Shown here piece by piece: positions 9,273 to 17,510 of a stretch of DNA of 64,000 nt. Every line of letters starts with the position of its first letter. The stretch's first letter is position 1. The notes under the pieces were generated by a model. The model was not told the DNA's origin and ran no database searches. It saw only the letters and a list, made by a program, of their open reading frames with translations. A program made the translations under genes and the position numbers. This DNA is from Desulfobacteraceae bacterium (GTDB lineage: Bacteria; Desulfobacterota; Desulfobacteria; Desulfobacterales; Desulfosalsimonadaceae): contig QZKW01000082.1 in NCBI GenBank assembly GCA_003599885.1, positions 1 to 64,000 on the forward strand. The letters run 5' to 3'.

Positions 9273-10632
9273 TTTGTTCATCCTCCGTAAATTCTTCATT
9301 TTCTTCAGTTTCAGCGATATCCTCATTCACACTTCCCCCTTCACACCTCACACTTCTGACGTCGAGTTTACCGGTTACCACGTCGGCGATGAGACGGGTG
9401 CGGTATTCCCGGAGGAGTTGGATTTCTCGTTCGAGGCGGGAGATGGCTGTATCGATAGGGGTACTCTCTCTATCGATAATTCTTAAAATCTGGGCTTGTT
9501 CAACAATACCCGGAAACCACAACAGACAACCTGCCAATGCCTCTCTGTTCACCTTTGGCATTGCCACACGCATCGAGGCGTCAACAGCAAACTTCGTGAA
9601 CGCTGGTGAAAGTAGTATCATCAGGAGGTATTCAGGCGACAACTCCATTGTCTTCGGAGTTATCGGATACATATCTGCACTGCACAGACAGTCGCATGGA
9701 GCAATTGTGGCTTTGCGCAAATTTGGCCGAATCTTGCTGTAAATAATTTGACCACGGGTGACGAGATATTTCCCGCTATCTGCACCTTGCTTTGCAGCCG
9801 TTTCCGTTGCAAGTAATCGACCGCTACCGCTCTCAATATGGTTCGGCGCTATCAACACCATATCGCTGTATACGCGCTTCCGCGGATCAACTTGTCCGCT
9901 GTTGATCGTCGCAAGAAATTTGAATCGCCGCAACTCCCAATGATGGGGAATATCGCCAATCCATGGGATGCCGGAAGGTTTGAGGGGGACGGAGGGATCG
10001 AGGCCGCGCGTGACGGCCCGGTGGATAATGGCCTGTTTCTGCTCATTCAGCAGCGCCACCACCTTCCGCTTCGCCCGGATCGTCCGCGTCAGCCTTCCCG
10101 TGGCCCAATCCAGAAACCGCCCGATTGCCAGTTGTTCATCCAGCGGAGGCAAGGGCATATAAGCCCGGCTCAAGCGCTCATAGTCAATGTTTTGTCCTTC
10201 GCGGATGCCCGTGACAAAAAGGGTCAGACTGCTGATGAAGTCAGGCGATTTGAAGAAACGCGAATAATAGCCATTTAATGCCTCAGATCTTGGTTCAAGA
10301 ACCGTGTATGCGGGGCTGATGATGCCCCGGCAATGCGCAACCTCCAGACCGCCTTGAAATGAACGCAAGCTTATGACGAAATCGCCCTTTACAACGAGCT
10401 TCAAAAGGTGGAAGTCCTTCATCGCCGTCACTGTCCGTGTCCCGTAATCTTCTTTACGAACGACACCCTTGCTTTGTGTTGCTGCAAGCAATGGTTCATC
10501 CGGAAAGCCCTTTTGCACGCGCTCCCTGAAAAGGAATTTCATGCGGCGTTGCGCCCAATGCCCCGGCATCTGCCCAAGCCATGGCAACCCCGATTCCTTA
10601 TATTCCGGATACGGTTTGAGATCGGCGATCAT
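9265..10632 (-). CDS. hsdS: type I restriction enzyme, S (specificity) subunit
   Basis: A 455-residue HsdS. Two target-recognition domains lie in tandem. The first opens with KESGLPWLGQMPGHW, and the second with PSGIPWIGDIPHHWELRRFK near residue 215. Each is followed by a conserved helix: PPLDEQLAIGRFLD...KRKVVALLNEQKQAII, and then PGIVEQAQILRIID...IQLLREYRTRLIADVVTGKLDV. It sets the bipartite DNA sequence recognised by the complex. The start follows GGGAGACGCCCC. The acidic tail is low-complexity. A truncated copy of its first 18 codons lies 550 bases upstream, abutting fic. Confidence 0.92.
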   Translation of the reverse strand: MIADLKPYPEYKESGLPWLGQMPGHWAQRRMKFLFRERVQKGFPDEPLLAATQSKGVVRKEDYGTRTVTAMKDFHLLKLVVKGDFVISLRSFQGGLEVAHCRGIISPAYTVLEPRSEALNGYYSRFFKSPDFISSLTLFVTGIREGQNIDYERLSRAYMPLPPLDEQLAIGRFLDWATGRLTRTIRAKRKVVALLNEQKQAIIHRAVTRGLDPSVPLKPSGIPWIGDIPHHWELRRFKFLATINSGQVDPRKRVYSDMVLIAPNHIESGSGRLLATETAAKQGADSGKYLVTRGQIIYSKIRPNLRKATIAPCDCLCSADMYPITPKTMELSPEYLLMILLSPAFTKFAVDASMRVAMPKVNREALAGCLLWFPGIVEQAQILRIIDRESTPIDTAISRLEREIQLLREYRTRLIADVVTGKLDVRSVRCEGGSVNEDIAETEENEEFTEDEQND

Positions 10633-10753
10633 GGGGCGTCTCCCACAAGCAACACCGGCAGGGCCAACGGCAATCGCTTAAATAAACAACTGATTAATTT
10701 CAATAATTTTTCCCCATTTTTAAGGTAATCATGAGGCTGTTTACTGTGGTTCA

Positions 10754-10840
10754 ATCCACCACGAAGAACACGAAGTTCACGAAGATGGCGGGGGGCAATT
10801 CTGTTTTTTCTTCGTGTCCTTCGTGCGCTTCGTGGTGGAT
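10754..10840. repeat. CACGAAG inverted repeat
   Basis: Two imperfect 32-base arms, 10754-10785 and 10809-10840, are made of CACGAAG units and their complements and begin and end with ATCCACCACGAAG / CTTCGTGGTGGAT. The structure would fold as a long hairpin. It is one of three stacked palindromic elements between fic and hsdS. Sequences of this style are dispersed intergenic repeats in many proteobacteria (general knowledge). No coding function. Confidence 0.75.
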
Positions 10841-10870
10841 TTTTCATTGCCGATTCCTGTTTTGACGCAA

Positions 10871-10935
10871 CCCCTTCGGGGTAGGGGAAATATTTACCGG
10901 CCATCCCAGGGTAGCGGCTCCGCCGCAACCCTGGG
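10871..10935. repeat. CCCAGGG palindromic repeat
   Basis: A small CCCC-TTC-GGGG hairpin (10871-10881) is followed by CCCAGGGTAGC (10905 on), which pairs with CCCTGGG at 10929-10935. A further GAATCCC...GGGATTC pair follows near 10948. The composite looks like a dispersed intergenic repeat rather than a terminator, because no T-tract follows on either strand. Confidence 0.55.
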
Positions 10936-11006
10936 CTACAATACGGAATCCCGTTGGGATTCAATGCCCGCCGCATCCATCAAAACAGGCCGGATCATCG
11001 TTTCTT

Positions 11007-11066
11007 CGTAGGAGCGGGCCATGCCCGCGATCATCGCCGCAATCGCGGGCATGGCCCGCTCCTACG
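11007..11066. repeat. REP palindrome with GTAGG head
   Basis: A perfect inverted repeat: 25-base arms 11007-11031 and 11042-11066 around a 10-base loop. The outer end reads CGTAGGAGCGGGCC, the GTAG-headed form typical of REP elements mobilised by RAYT transposases. A RAYT gene is present at the right end of this window, although its own palindromes have a different interior. Confidence 0.85.
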
Positions 11067-11180
11067 GGCAGAATTGATGCATAGCAATTGTCTCAACAGT
11101 GTTGAGAGTTTGTATTCCCCCGGTAAATGCCATAAAAAAACCTCCATACGAAACAGGTTCCGACGGGAAGGCCCTGTCAG

Positions 11181-11234
11181 CCACGGCAACCCCTATTCCT
11201 TGTATTCCGGATACGGTTTAAGGTCGGCAATCAT
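11181..11234 (-). pseudogene. truncated 5' copy of hsdS with in-frame stop
   Basis: Read on the minus strand from 11234, the sequence encodes MIADLKPYPEYKE, a TAG stop, then GLPW. That matches the first 18 residues of the intact HsdS except that the serine codon TCG has become TAG; homology then ends. Its ATG overlaps the fic stop as ATGA, so this is probably where hsdS originally joined fic before the repeat nest separated them. Confidence 0.8.
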
Positions 11235-12418
11235 GACTCATTCTCCGGTCCGGCATCGTTGAACAGATGGATGTATTTTCGATATATAAACCTCCTATTA
11301 CGCGCCTGTCCGGTGAATTCCTGCAGGATTCCATCATCAACCATTCGTGTTACCAGATCATTGGCTGCCGGATAGGATGTTCCGATCAGATCCTTGACCT
11401 CGCGCACGGAAACAATCGGGTGCTTGTAGAGATGCTCGTGCACACGGTGTCCATTCCCGGCGGATCGGCCAAATTTTTCCGTGATCATCCGGCGATGTTC
11501 CTCACGGAGAGAGAGGATGCGCCTTGCTGTGTCAGTGGCTTGAGTGCTGACTTCCACAATGCCGTTAAGGAAGAAGGTAAGCCACTGCTCCCATGCCCCA
11601 TGGTCCCGTACCGATTGCAAATGTTCATAATACTGCTGCCGATAGCGCTTGAAGTAATAGGACAGATACAATACCGGCTTCTGCAGCACTTTCTGTTCAC
11701 ACAGCAGAAAGGTTATCAATAACCGCCCGACACGGCCGTTGCCATCAAGAAACGGATGAATCGTCTCGAACTGTGCATGCGCCAGGCCAATTTTAACCAG
11801 AAGCGGCAATCCGGTGTCAGCGTGAAGAAATTTCTCCAAATCCGACAGTGATTTCGGCACTTCGTGGGGCGGCGGCGGGACAAAAGAGGCTTCTTTGATG
11901 GTACACCCCCCTGGTCCGATCCAGTTCTGGCTTGTTCGCAATTCCCCTGGCGCAAGGTGCGATCCACGGATACCTTTCATCAGCTCGGTATGAATCTCTC
12001 TTATCAAACGAATGGAAACCGGTAAATCGGCGAGCCGGTCGAGGCCATAATTCATGGCGCGCACATAGTTCACAACATCATCGACATCCTTCGGCCGGTC
12101 CGGGGCAAGAATCTTTGCTTCCGCAGCCAAAACATCCTGCAAAGAACTTTGGGTCCCCTCAATCTGGCTCGACAGAACCGCTTCCTTCCGGACATACATA
12201 TACACAAACAAATCGGAATTTGGCAGGGTCTGGATGGACCCGTCGAGGCGGCCCAGTGCCCGGTCGGCTTTCGAGAGCAGCAACTGCAAAGCGCCGGAAT
12301 TTTCAATTGACGGATCGGGAGGAAGCGGGGCCGGAATAAATGCCTGATAACCAGTCGACTGCTGAAGATAACGTCCTGCTCTGGTTGATCGCTTAGACAG
12401 GGCACTTTGAATTTCCAT
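11231..12418 (-). CDS. Fic-domain protein (AMPylase-type)
   Basis: A 395-residue Fic/DOC protein. A Fic_N domain precedes the Fic core, with the complete active-site motif HPFLDGNGRVGR (residues 221-232), whose His is the catalytic base and whose Asn/Arg bind nucleotide phosphates. The N-terminal SSQIEG (about 83-88) fits the inhibitory (S/T)xxxE(G/N) motif of class II Fic proteins. The C-terminal ~80 residues look like a winged helix (SVREVKDLIGTSYPAANDLVTRM). Fic enzymes usually transfer AMP to hydroxyl side chains. It is embedded between hsdM and hsdS on the same strand. The ATG at 12418 follows AGAGGAAAACACC. Target unknown; a role in controlling the restriction system is inferred from position only. 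Confidence 0.9.
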   Translation of the reverse strand: MEIQSALSKRSTRAGRYLQQSTGYQAFIPAPLPPDPSIENSGALQLLLSKADRALGRLDGSIQTLPNSDLFVYMYVRKEAVLSSQIEGTQSSLQDVLAAEAKILAPDRPKDVDDVVNYVRAMNYGLDRLADLPVSIRLIREIHTELMKGIRGSHLAPGELRTSQNWIGPGGCTIKEASFVPPPPHEVPKSLSDLEKFLHADTGLPLLVKIGLAHAQFETIHPFLDGNGRVGRLLITFLLCEQKVLQKPVLYLSYYFKRYRQQYYEHLQSVRDHGAWEQWLTFFLNGIVEVSTQATDTARRILSLREEHRRMITEKFGRSAGNGHRVHEHLYKHPIVSVREVKDLIGTSYPAANDLVTRMVDDGILQEFTGQARNRRFIYRKYIHLFNDAGPENES

Positions 12419-12465
12419 GGTGTTTTCCTCTAATAAAGTCAGCGATGGCGGTCTTGTTAAAGGTT

Positions 12466-12504
12466 AACTTTAATATAAGGCTTTTCACCGGCCTTATTAA
12501 AGTT
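12466..12504. promoter_or_regulatory. AACTTTAATA inverted repeat upstream of fic
   Basis: The 118-base gap between hsdM and fic holds AACTTTAATATAAGGC (12466-12481) and its near-complement GCCTTATTAAAGTT (12491-12504) around a 9-base loop. A partial third copy, TAATAAAGT, sits at about 12431, just before the fic start. The symmetry and position suggest an operator, perhaps for the winged-helix region of Fic. A weak hairpin acting on mRNA is the alternative. Confidence 0.5.
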
Positions 12505-12536
12505 GCGGATATCTCTGCGCCTGTTTGAAAAACCCT

Positions 12537-14864
12537 TCATGATTTATCCCCCTTCTTCAGTAATCCGTCCAGCAGTCCATCAGCCTCCTGCTGAACAGCC
12601 AGGATGTCGGCGCTGATTTCTTCGAGCGAACGAAGGGGCTGAGGTTTGTAAAAATGGCGGGTGAAGCTCACCTCATAGCCGATTTTGGTGGCCCCCTGCT
12701 TGATCCAGGCATCCGGGGTATAGGGCAGCACCTCCCGGTGAATAAACGCCTCGATGCCCCCGTTTTCCAGAAGCGGCACCTGCTCCGTGTCCCTCAGGTC
12801 AGCATCCGGCTCATACTCGATGATGGAATCAGGAGGTAGATTGCTGTTTTCCCCCTTCACACTGCCCACTTTAAACTTCCCATACAACGGGTCAGCCTTG
12901 GCCTTGCCGGGCTTGTGGATTTTTGCGATGACGGGGGGCGCGGACTCATCACGCCAGCTTACGGCCTTGATGATCTGTTTTAGTTCGGCCGCCGGGAGTT
13001 TGAGGCCCGCGTTTTTAAGGGCGGTATCAACCCGTTCCCGAAAAATATTGTGGTCTTCATAAAGCCGGTCTCCCAGCGTTTCACGCAGCTTCAAGGCGGA
13101 TTCTACCAGACGGCCGTCCCGCTCCCAGGTTCTGGGATCGAGCAATTTCTTTTTTTTCTTTTCGGGCAAACCCTTTTTAATACCGGTATTTTCCTCATCC
13201 TCCCCGTCGTCCTCGTCATTGCCCCATTCGGCGAGACGCTTTTCCAGATTAGCGGAGATTCTGGCGAACCGGGTGAACAGGTCTTCGCCGAATTCCTCAA
13301 AAAGTGCGGCGCGCAGGTCTTCATCCCCGGAGGCGAAGTGCAGGGTGTCGATGGCCGTAAGGGACAATCGGCTGTGCAGGCGCAAGGGCCGCTCCACCGT
13401 CACCTTCCAGTAACCAAAAGCGGCATTGGGGAAAATCTTGGACTCAGGGGTTTCCTTAAAATCCAGGAATGTCCGGCTGATGCGGTCAATGTCCTCGGGC
13501 GACAGCTCGCAATTCTTTTTGCCGAGGTTCTTGCGCAGAGGCGCAAACCATTGACTGGCGTCGATAAGCTGAACCCGGCCTTTTCGATGCGGAGGCTTTT
13601 TGTTGGACAGCACCCAGATATAGGTGGCGATGCCGGTATTGTAAAAAAGATTCAGCGGCAGGGCCACAATAGCCTCCAGCCAGTCGTTTTCGATGAGCCA
13701 GCGCCGGATGTTGCTCTCGCCCTGGCCCGCGTCACCGGTGAAAAGGCTGGAGCCGTTGTGGACTTCGGCAATGCGGCTTCCCAGCGCCGAAGTATCGTTC
13801 ATTTTTGAGGCCATGTTGGCAAGGAAGAGCATCTGGCCGTCGCTGGACCGGGTGACCAGCGACAGTTCCTCTCCTTTGTGCATCACCTTGAATCGCGGGT
13901 CGCGCATTTCGTCCTTGCCGCCCATCGTCTCAAGATCCTTTTTCCAGCTTTTGCCGTAGGGTGGATTGGCGAGCATGAAATCAAATTCCTGGGCGGGAAA
14001 CGCATCGTGGGAGAGGGTGGACCACTCCGCGCCGCCGACGATATGGTCGGCGCTTTCGCCCTCGCCTTTGAGCAGCATGTCCGCCTTGCAGATGGCGTAG
14101 GTTTCAGGATTGATTTCCTGGCCGTAGAGCAGGCTGGTGATCTGCAGTTTGCGTTTTGCGGCTATATCCGTGAGGGTTTCCTCCGCCACAGTAAGCATGC
14201 CGCCGGTGCCGCAGGCGCAGTCATAAAGCAGGTAAGTGCCGGACTTGAGCTGGTCCTCGATAGGCATGAACACAAGATTTGCCATAAGCCGCACTGTGTC
14301 GCGGGGCGTCCAGTGCTCGCCCGCCTCTTCATTGTTATCCTCGTTGAACTTGCGCACCAGTTCCTCGAAGACAGTTCCCATGGCATGGTTGTCGATACCC
14401 TCAGGTGTCAGGTCGATTTCGGGATCGAGGAACTTGTTGATGAGGGTGCCTATGGCGTCAGCTTTGGACAATGTCTGCAACTGGTTGCGGAACTTGAAAT
14501 TTTCAAGAATGTCCTGAACGTTCGGCGAGAATCCGTTAAGGTAATCCTCAAAATCGGCGAGTAGGTGCTGCTGACTGCCCCGGGATTTCAGATCCCGCAG
14601 AGTGAAATTTGAAGTGTTGTAGAACGCCTGATTCGCCGCATCGCAGAGGGCGGCGCGTTGCTCGGTGATGCGGGCCTCGTCGAGTATCTTTTTGGTCTCA
14701 AGCACCTTTTGCTTGGTCGGCTCAAGAACTGCGTCCATGCGTCGGATGACGCACATCGGCAGGATGACGTCCGGATATTTGCCACGCCTGAAAAGGTCGC
14801 GCAGAACATCGTCGGCGATACCCCAGATAAAGGAGACGATCTTGTTGTGGGTTGCCTGATCCAT
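12537..14864 (-). CDS. hsdM: type I restriction enzyme, M (methyltransferase) subunit
   Basis: A 775-residue N6-adenine methyltransferase. A helical N-terminal HsdM_N domain is followed by the SAM-binding motif DCACGTGGML (about residues 215-224) and the catalytic NPPY (300-303). It methylates the site chosen by HsdS and is required for both modification and restriction. A longer frame starts at 14924, but the ATG at 14862-14864 follows GGAGAG and begins at the conserved MDQATHNKIVSFIWG. The protein is longer than classical ~500-residue HsdM: residues beyond ~560 include a Lys-rich linker and an extra C-terminal domain. First gene of the operon. Confidence 0.92.
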   Translation of the reverse strand: MDQATHNKIVSFIWGIADDVLRDLFRRGKYPDVILPMCVIRRMDAVLEPTKQKVLETKKILDEARITEQRAALCDAANQAFYNTSNFTLRDLKSRGSQQHLLADFEDYLNGFSPNVQDILENFKFRNQLQTLSKADAIGTLINKFLDPEIDLTPEGIDNHAMGTVFEELVRKFNEDNNEEAGEHWTPRDTVRLMANLVFMPIEDQLKSGTYLLYDCACGTGGMLTVAEETLTDIAAKRKLQITSLLYGQEINPETYAICKADMLLKGEGESADHIVGGAEWSTLSHDAFPAQEFDFMLANPPYGKSWKKDLETMGGKDEMRDPRFKVMHKGEELSLVTRSSDGQMLFLANMASKMNDTSALGSRIAEVHNGSSLFTGDAGQGESNIRRWLIENDWLEAIVALPLNLFYNTGIATYIWVLSNKKPPHRKGRVQLIDASQWFAPLRKNLGKKNCELSPEDIDRISRTFLDFKETPESKIFPNAAFGYWKVTVERPLRLHSRLSLTAIDTLHFASGDEDLRAALFEEFGEDLFTRFARISANLEKRLAEWGNDEDDGEDEENTGIKKGLPEKKKKKLLDPRTWERDGRLVESALKLRETLGDRLYEDHNIFRERVDTALKNAGLKLPAAELKQIIKAVSWRDESAPPVIAKIHKPGKAKADPLYGKFKVGSVKGENSNLPPDSIIEYEPDADLRDTEQVPLLENGGIEAFIHREVLPYTPDAWIKQGATKIGYEVSFTRHFYKPQPLRSLEEISADILAVQQEADGLLDGLLKKGDKS

Positions 14865-15016
14865 TCTTGAATTCTCTCCGCTTGCATGATTATGAAAGCG
14901 ATTTGTAGCATTTTTAGAATGCAAAAACCATGATTTTTTATATGTTCATAATAAAATTAGAACTTTAGCCGAACCGTCTGTTGCTCCGGAAATTGGCGGG
15001 TCGGTTTCATAAACAA

Positions 15017-15068
15017 AATGAGGGCTCATTCATTAGTCGGAATTCCGGATAGTGAATGAGCCCTCATT
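15017..15068 (-). terminator. rho-independent-like terminator
   Basis: Perfect 16-base arms, AATGAGGGCTCATTCA (15017-15032) and its complement (15053-15068), are separated by 20 bases. On the minus strand the stem is followed by TTTGTTTATG. It lies 40 bases past the stop of the 15108-15473 gene and upstream of hsdM, so it probably ends that transcript and insulates the restriction operon. Confidence 0.65.
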
Positions 15069-15107
15069 CGCTTCAGGCATTTTTAAATTTTTAACTTCTG
15101 ATTTGCC

Positions 15108-15473
15108 CTACCTGCCGGGAATGATAATCCGGGATGATTCCTGTTTTTTCTGCTGTTGCTGCTTTTGCATCTGTTGGATCTGCTCGATCATTTCAGCCAG
15201 GGCCTGTTTCATGGCCTCGGGAAACACGTTCATGGCGTCTTCCAGCGAGGTGGCGGGCAGTTCCGCCTGGATGGGCAGGGGGCCTTCCGGAGACATGAGC
15301 TGGGTGTGGCCGATATAGATTTCCACGCGGGATGGATCTGCGGAACCATCGGATTTAATGGGTATAATACGCCGGATGGAGCCGACTTTCATGTCAGTGA
15401 TGGATTCTTCCCGGTACAGATTGTTCTTGTCGATTGAAAAATTAATGTTATTGATGGTTTCTTCAGGACGCAT
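15108..15473 (-). CDS. small Gln-rich cytosolic protein, unknown function
   Basis: A 121-residue protein without signal peptide or membrane segment. The first 90 residues are mixed alpha/beta and include NINFSIDKNNLYREESITDMK and a VEIYIGHTQLMSPEGPLPIQAEL stretch. The tail is a Gln-rich helix (IEQIQQMQKQQQQKKQ) with coiled-coil potential, followed by SSRIIIPGR. I recognise no domain; the style is that of conserved hypothetical cytoplasmic proteins of deltaproteobacteria. It precedes hsdM but is separated from it by a terminator-like hairpin. Confidence 0.65.
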   Translation of the reverse strand: MRPEETINNINFSIDKNNLYREESITDMKVGSIRRIIPIKSDGSADPSRVEIYIGHTQLMSPEGPLPIQAELPATSLEDAMNVFPEAMKQALAEMIEQIQQMQKQQQQKKQESSRIIIPGR

Positions 15474-15545
15474 GGCGGTCTCCGTTTTTTAAATGATGAA
15501 TGATGAGTGATGAATGATGAATTTTTTTTATATCAACTTATGAGC

Positions 15546-17492
15546 TTAATCAATGGATGTTTTTTCGGGCGTGTTTTTCCGGTGCCGGCTGATCCAGTCG
15601 ATGACCTCCATAAACGGATAGGCTTCCAGCCTGCCGAAGGTTGACATTTTTCTTGCCTTTAATTTCATAAAAACCGGCGTATGAATGCCGCACAGAAATT
15701 TCGCCAAATTGCCTGAGGTCAGGTATTCTCCGGCGGCCTGAACAAATTCAGCGGTCAATTCGGTGAAATCAAACGTCGACAGGGACCTTAACGCCGCGGG
15801 TTCCGGCAGCCGGACCGGACCGGTTTTGCAGAACGCGCAATGCCCGCATCTTTCAAAATCCAATATTTCACCGAAATACGCCGCCAGCCCTCGGCTGATG
15901 CAGGATGTGCTTTCAAACAACGGGACCATGCGCCGGATCCGGTCAATTTCCTGGGTCTGCTTTTTCAAAAACAGGGTATGCAGGGTTTCCGTCATCCTTT
16001 CCATGTCAACCGCCTGGTTTAAAATGTCATACACTTCCACTGTCTGGCCGGCCTGGAGTTCAATCCAGCCTTTTTCTTCGAAATATTCCAAGGCCGTGAT
16101 AATGCGCCGCCGGTCTGTCTGATAATTCGCGAGGATGTCGCTGATGTTGGCGGATGTCCAGATTTTTTTGGTATGGCAATGGTCAAAAACGGCCCTGACA
16201 AACTGTTTCCGCTCCCCTTCGAACTGGTCCAGTATCCACGACGGCCCTTGAAGGTATTTGAATGTATAATCCTCAAAATAGGAAAATTTGGGCCGGATGA
16301 CGCCTTCCATGGCCAGATACACGAGCAGGGTTTTTAACGGAAGGGGCCGGATGTTGACCTCTGATGACAGGCGAAACAGTTTGATTTCCCAGATGAATCC
16401 GTCATTTTCCGCGATGGTTTGAAGCACCTGCCGGATGGCGCGTTTGTCCGGGGTGTCGCCATAGATAAAATTTTCCAGAATATGGATGCCGTCCCGGTCG
16501 GCCAGGACTTCACACAGGGCCAGCTCGCCGTCGCGTCCGGACCGGCCGATTTCCTGGCTGTAATTTTCAATGGATTTGGGCAGGTCATAATGAATGACGC
16601 GGCGGATATCCCTTTTATCAATGCCCATGCCGAAAGCGATGGTGGCCACCACGCATGACAGGGATCCGTCCATGAACCGGTTTTGAATGGCTTCGCGCTC
16701 CGGATGTTGCATTCCGGCATGATAGGCAGCGGCGTTGATGTGGTTTTCACAAAGAAAGCGGGCGACATTTTCGGCGGTTTTTTGCAGGGTCACATACACA
16801 ATGGTGGGTGCGCCGGGTTTTTTTTGAATTCTTTGCAGGAGCCGGGTGTTTTTTTCAGAGGCCGGGCACGGAGTCACCTGTAAATACAGGTTTTCCCGGT
16901 AGAATCCGGTGGCGATCACGTTTTTTTCCGGTATATCGAATTTAAGACGCATATCATCCGCCACCTGTTTGGTGGCGGTGGCAGTCAGGAGCAGGGCCTG
17001 GGGAATCTTGAATTCCTGCCGGTAATAGGGGAGGTTCAGGTATTCGGGCCGGAAATTGTGCCCCCATTCGGAAATACAATGGGCTTCGTCCACCACCAGA
17101 AGTGAAATGCGCATGTTCTGAAGATGAAACCGGAACCGCTCATTTTTAAAACGTTCCACTGATATCATCAGAATTTTCAGCAAACCGTTTTTGGCTTTGT
17201 CAAAAATCGCCTGGGTTTCTTCCGGGCCTAAGGTCGAGTCCAGGCGGGCGGCCGGGATATTGTGACTGATCAAAAAATCCAGCTGGTCTTTCATCAGGGA
17301 CAGAAGCGGAGACACCACCAGGGTCATGTCCGGCAGCAGCATGGCCGGGAGTTGATAGCACAGCGATTTGCCGGCACCCGTGGGAAAGATGGCCCCGGCA
17401 GACTCACCGGCCAGAATTTTTTCGATGACCTGCTTCTGGCCTTTTTTAAATCCATCAAACCCGAAATAGGTTTGTAACTGATTTTCCAGCAT
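15546..17492 (-). CDS. recQ: RecQ-family ATP-dependent DNA helicase
   Basis: A 648-residue 3'-5' DNA helicase. Motif I is FPTGAGKSLCYQLPA (about residues 37-51) and motif II VVDEAHCISEWGHNF. Motif VI lies in the SQEIGRSGRDG segment. The RecQ-Ct region has a winged-helix part and a zinc site, suggested by CISRGLAAYFG...CGHCAFCKTG. There is no obvious C-terminal HRDC domain; the last ~100 residues are a short helical tail. It acts in recombination and fork repair. It sits just after the ABC-2 exporter genes, 18 bases from the permease stop. Confidence 0.9.
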   Translation of the reverse strand: MLENQLQTYFGFDGFKKGQKQVIEKILAGESAGAIFPTGAGKSLCYQLPAMLLPDMTLVVSPLLSLMKDQLDFLISHNIPAARLDSTLGPEETQAIFDKAKNGLLKILMISVERFKNERFRFHLQNMRISLLVVDEAHCISEWGHNFRPEYLNLPYYRQEFKIPQALLLTATATKQVADDMRLKFDIPEKNVIATGFYRENLYLQVTPCPASEKNTRLLQRIQKKPGAPTIVYVTLQKTAENVARFLCENHINAAAYHAGMQHPEREAIQNRFMDGSLSCVVATIAFGMGIDKRDIRRVIHYDLPKSIENYSQEIGRSGRDGELALCEVLADRDGIHILENFIYGDTPDKRAIRQVLQTIAENDGFIWEIKLFRLSSEVNIRPLPLKTLLVYLAMEGVIRPKFSYFEDYTFKYLQGPSWILDQFEGERKQFVRAVFDHCHTKKIWTSANISDILANYQTDRRRIITALEYFEEKGWIELQAGQTVEVYDILNQAVDMERMTETLHTLFLKKQTQEIDRIRRMVPLFESTSCISRGLAAYFGEILDFERCGHCAFCKTGPVRLPEPAALRSLSTFDFTELTAEFVQAAGEYLTSGNLAKFLCGIHTPVFMKLKARKMSTFGRLEAYPFMEVIDWISRHRKNTPEKTSID

Positions 17493-17510
17493 GGCTCTCC
17501 CAATCTTAGT

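Noticed and set aside
11007-11066. rho-independent terminator
   Set aside because: The 25-base stem has no T-tract on either side and shows the REP-type GTAGG ends, so a REP element is the better call.
10741-11070. CRISPR array or tRNA in the repeat-rich gap
   Set aside because: The repeats are inverted pairs of three different families, not regularly spaced direct repeats, and no cloverleaf with a TTCGAATC-type arm was found.
13050-13808. Long plus-strand frame opposite hsdM
   Set aside because: It is an antisense shadow: hsdM has clear methyltransferase motifs in the other strand, while this frame has none.
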